From Phycisphaerales bacterium (lineage in GTDB: Bacteria; Planctomycetota; Phycisphaerae; Phycisphaerales; SM1A02): DNA of 5,494 bases. Shown piece by piece: positions 4,896 through 5,494 of this stretch. Below the pieces are notes generated by a model. It was not told where the DNA came from and did not search any database. It saw nothing but the letters and a program-made list of their open reading frames with translations. How positions within the stretch are numbered: position 1 is the first letter of the stretch; the number at the start of each line of letters is the position of its first letter. The stretch covers positions 1 through 5,494 of the forward strand of contig SLDM01000007.1 in the NCBI GenBank assembly GCA_007125255.1, read 5' to 3'. Position numbers and translations under genes: made by a program.

Positions 4896-5494
4896 TCCGC
4901 CTGGGACAGCGCTTGCGAGAGCGCCTGCAACAGAAGAAGCGCCCGGGCGCGACCGGCTGCCGACGATCTGCCTCGCTGCCGCGGGAGGCGCGGCGCTGTT
5001 CATCCTCTCGACCGTCCTGGCCTTTCCGCCGACCTCTCTCTGGCCGCTGGCCTTGCTCGCGCCGGTCGCGCTGGGCTATGTCGGCTTGCGCAGCGCATCC
5101 CGGCCCGGCGCGGCCGCGCTGATCGTCTTCCTCGCGGGAGTCGTGCTCTGGCTCTGGATGTCGCGCTGGATGGTGCAGGTGACGCCCGTCGGTCTGGTGC
5201 TGTACGCGCTGATCATGGCGATCTACCCCGCGCTGTTCGTCTGGATGATCGGCCGGATCTCGCGCCATGCCCGGCTCTCCCGCTGGCCGCTGACCTTCGT
5301 GCTGCCGGTCATCTGGGTCGGAATCGAATTCCTGCGCGGCGAGATCGCCTTTCACGGCTACCCGTGGTACCTGCTCGCCCATCCGCTGATCGAGGCGCCG
5401 ATCCTCGCTCAGAGCGCGGACCTGGTGGGCGTGTACGGGGTCGGGCTTCTGGCCGCTCTGCCCGCGGGCCTGGCGCTGGATCTCTGGCGGGCCC
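4882..5494 (+). CDS. lnt: Apolipoprotein N-acyltransferase, 3'-truncated by the window edge
   Basis: Lnt is an inner-membrane enzyme that transfers an acyl chain from phospholipid to the N-terminal cysteine of apolipoproteins, the last step of lipoprotein maturation. The frame from ATG 4882 stays open for 204 codons to the window end. After a polar N-terminus of about 27 residues come hydrophobic segments at about 29-48, 53-69, 77-93, 103-124 and 136-151, matching the multi-pass N-terminal part of Lnt. The family signature is clear: W-x-x-x-E-F-L-R-G at 145-153, then GYPWYLLAH (159-167), and LVGVYGVGLL (181-190), comparable to the FPW and VGVYG motifs of E. coli Lnt. The nitrilase-like catalytic domain with its Glu-Lys-Cys triad lies beyond the window and cannot be checked. 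The start lies inside accD (14-base overlap) with no strong binding site, which suggests translational coupling. Confidence 0.92.
   Translation, partial: MPASNPPGTALARAPATEEAPGRDRLPTICLAAAGGAALFILSTVLAFPPTSLWPLALLAPVALGYVGLRSASRPGAAALIVFLAGVVLWLWMSRWMVQVTPVGLVLYALIMAIYPALFVWMIGRISRHARLSRWPLTFVLPVIWVGIEFLRGEIAFHGYPWYLLAHPLIEAPILAQSADLVGVYGVGLLAALPAGLALDLWRA

Noticed and set aside
3849..5003. A 384-codon open frame on the minus strand opposite accD
   Set aside because: It lies opposite accD and lnt, whose frames are secured by strong family motifs. Its product has no recognisable motif and includes a His/Pro run that is just the complement of the G/T tract. Long antisense frames are expected in GC-rich DNA.

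Overview
This is a GC-rich bacterial chromosomal window with five consecutive housekeeping-type genes plus one partial gene, all on the + strand. In order they are the 3' part of pgk (phosphoglycerate kinase), a secreted TlpA-like thioredoxin with a helical C-terminal extension, rpe (ribulose-phosphate 3-epimerase), a histidine-phosphatase-fold protein with a broken active site, accD (acetyl-CoA carboxylase carboxyltransferase beta subunit), and the 5' part of lnt (apolipoprotein N-acyltransferase). No mobile element, tRNA, rRNA or CRISPR array is visible. Lnt and an exported thioredoxin imply a lipoprotein-bearing envelope with an extracytoplasmic compartment, so a diderm is likely. The GC-rich coding style, weak Shine-Dalgarno signals and exported thioredoxin with a repeat-like tail would suit Planctomycetota, perhaps the Phycisphaerae. 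That placement is inference from general familiarity, not from a search.

Layout. Positions 2-1117 hold the end of pgk. A 193-base gap follows, with a possible pair of competing hairpin arms. The thioredoxin gene (1311-2345) has a good ribosome binding site and ends at a strong intrinsic terminator (2392-2421), which makes it a separate transcription unit on its 3' side. A second unit starts with rpe (2537-3253), whose start codon touches a perfect 8-bp inverted repeat and has no evident Shine-Dalgarno. The phosphatase-like gene follows after 2 bases (3256-3885). A 158-base gap then carries a 43-base tract made almost only of G and T, capable in principle of forming a G-quadruplex, before accD (4044-4895). 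lnt starts inside the end of accD (4882) and runs off the window.

How the genes work together. pgk and rpe serve central carbon metabolism (glycolysis/gluconeogenesis and the pentose phosphate or Calvin pathways). accD commits acetyl-CoA to fatty acid synthesis, and lnt uses phospholipid acyl chains to finish lipoproteins, so the second unit joins sugar and lipid/envelope functions. The exported thioredoxin probably handles disulfides outside the cytoplasm.

I found no clear new multi-gene system. The points most worth a second look are the RHG-to-RCG change and lost second arginine in the phosphatase-like protein, the G/T tract before accD, the hairpin at the rpe start, and a strong excess of GATC and CGATCG words in genes and gaps alike.
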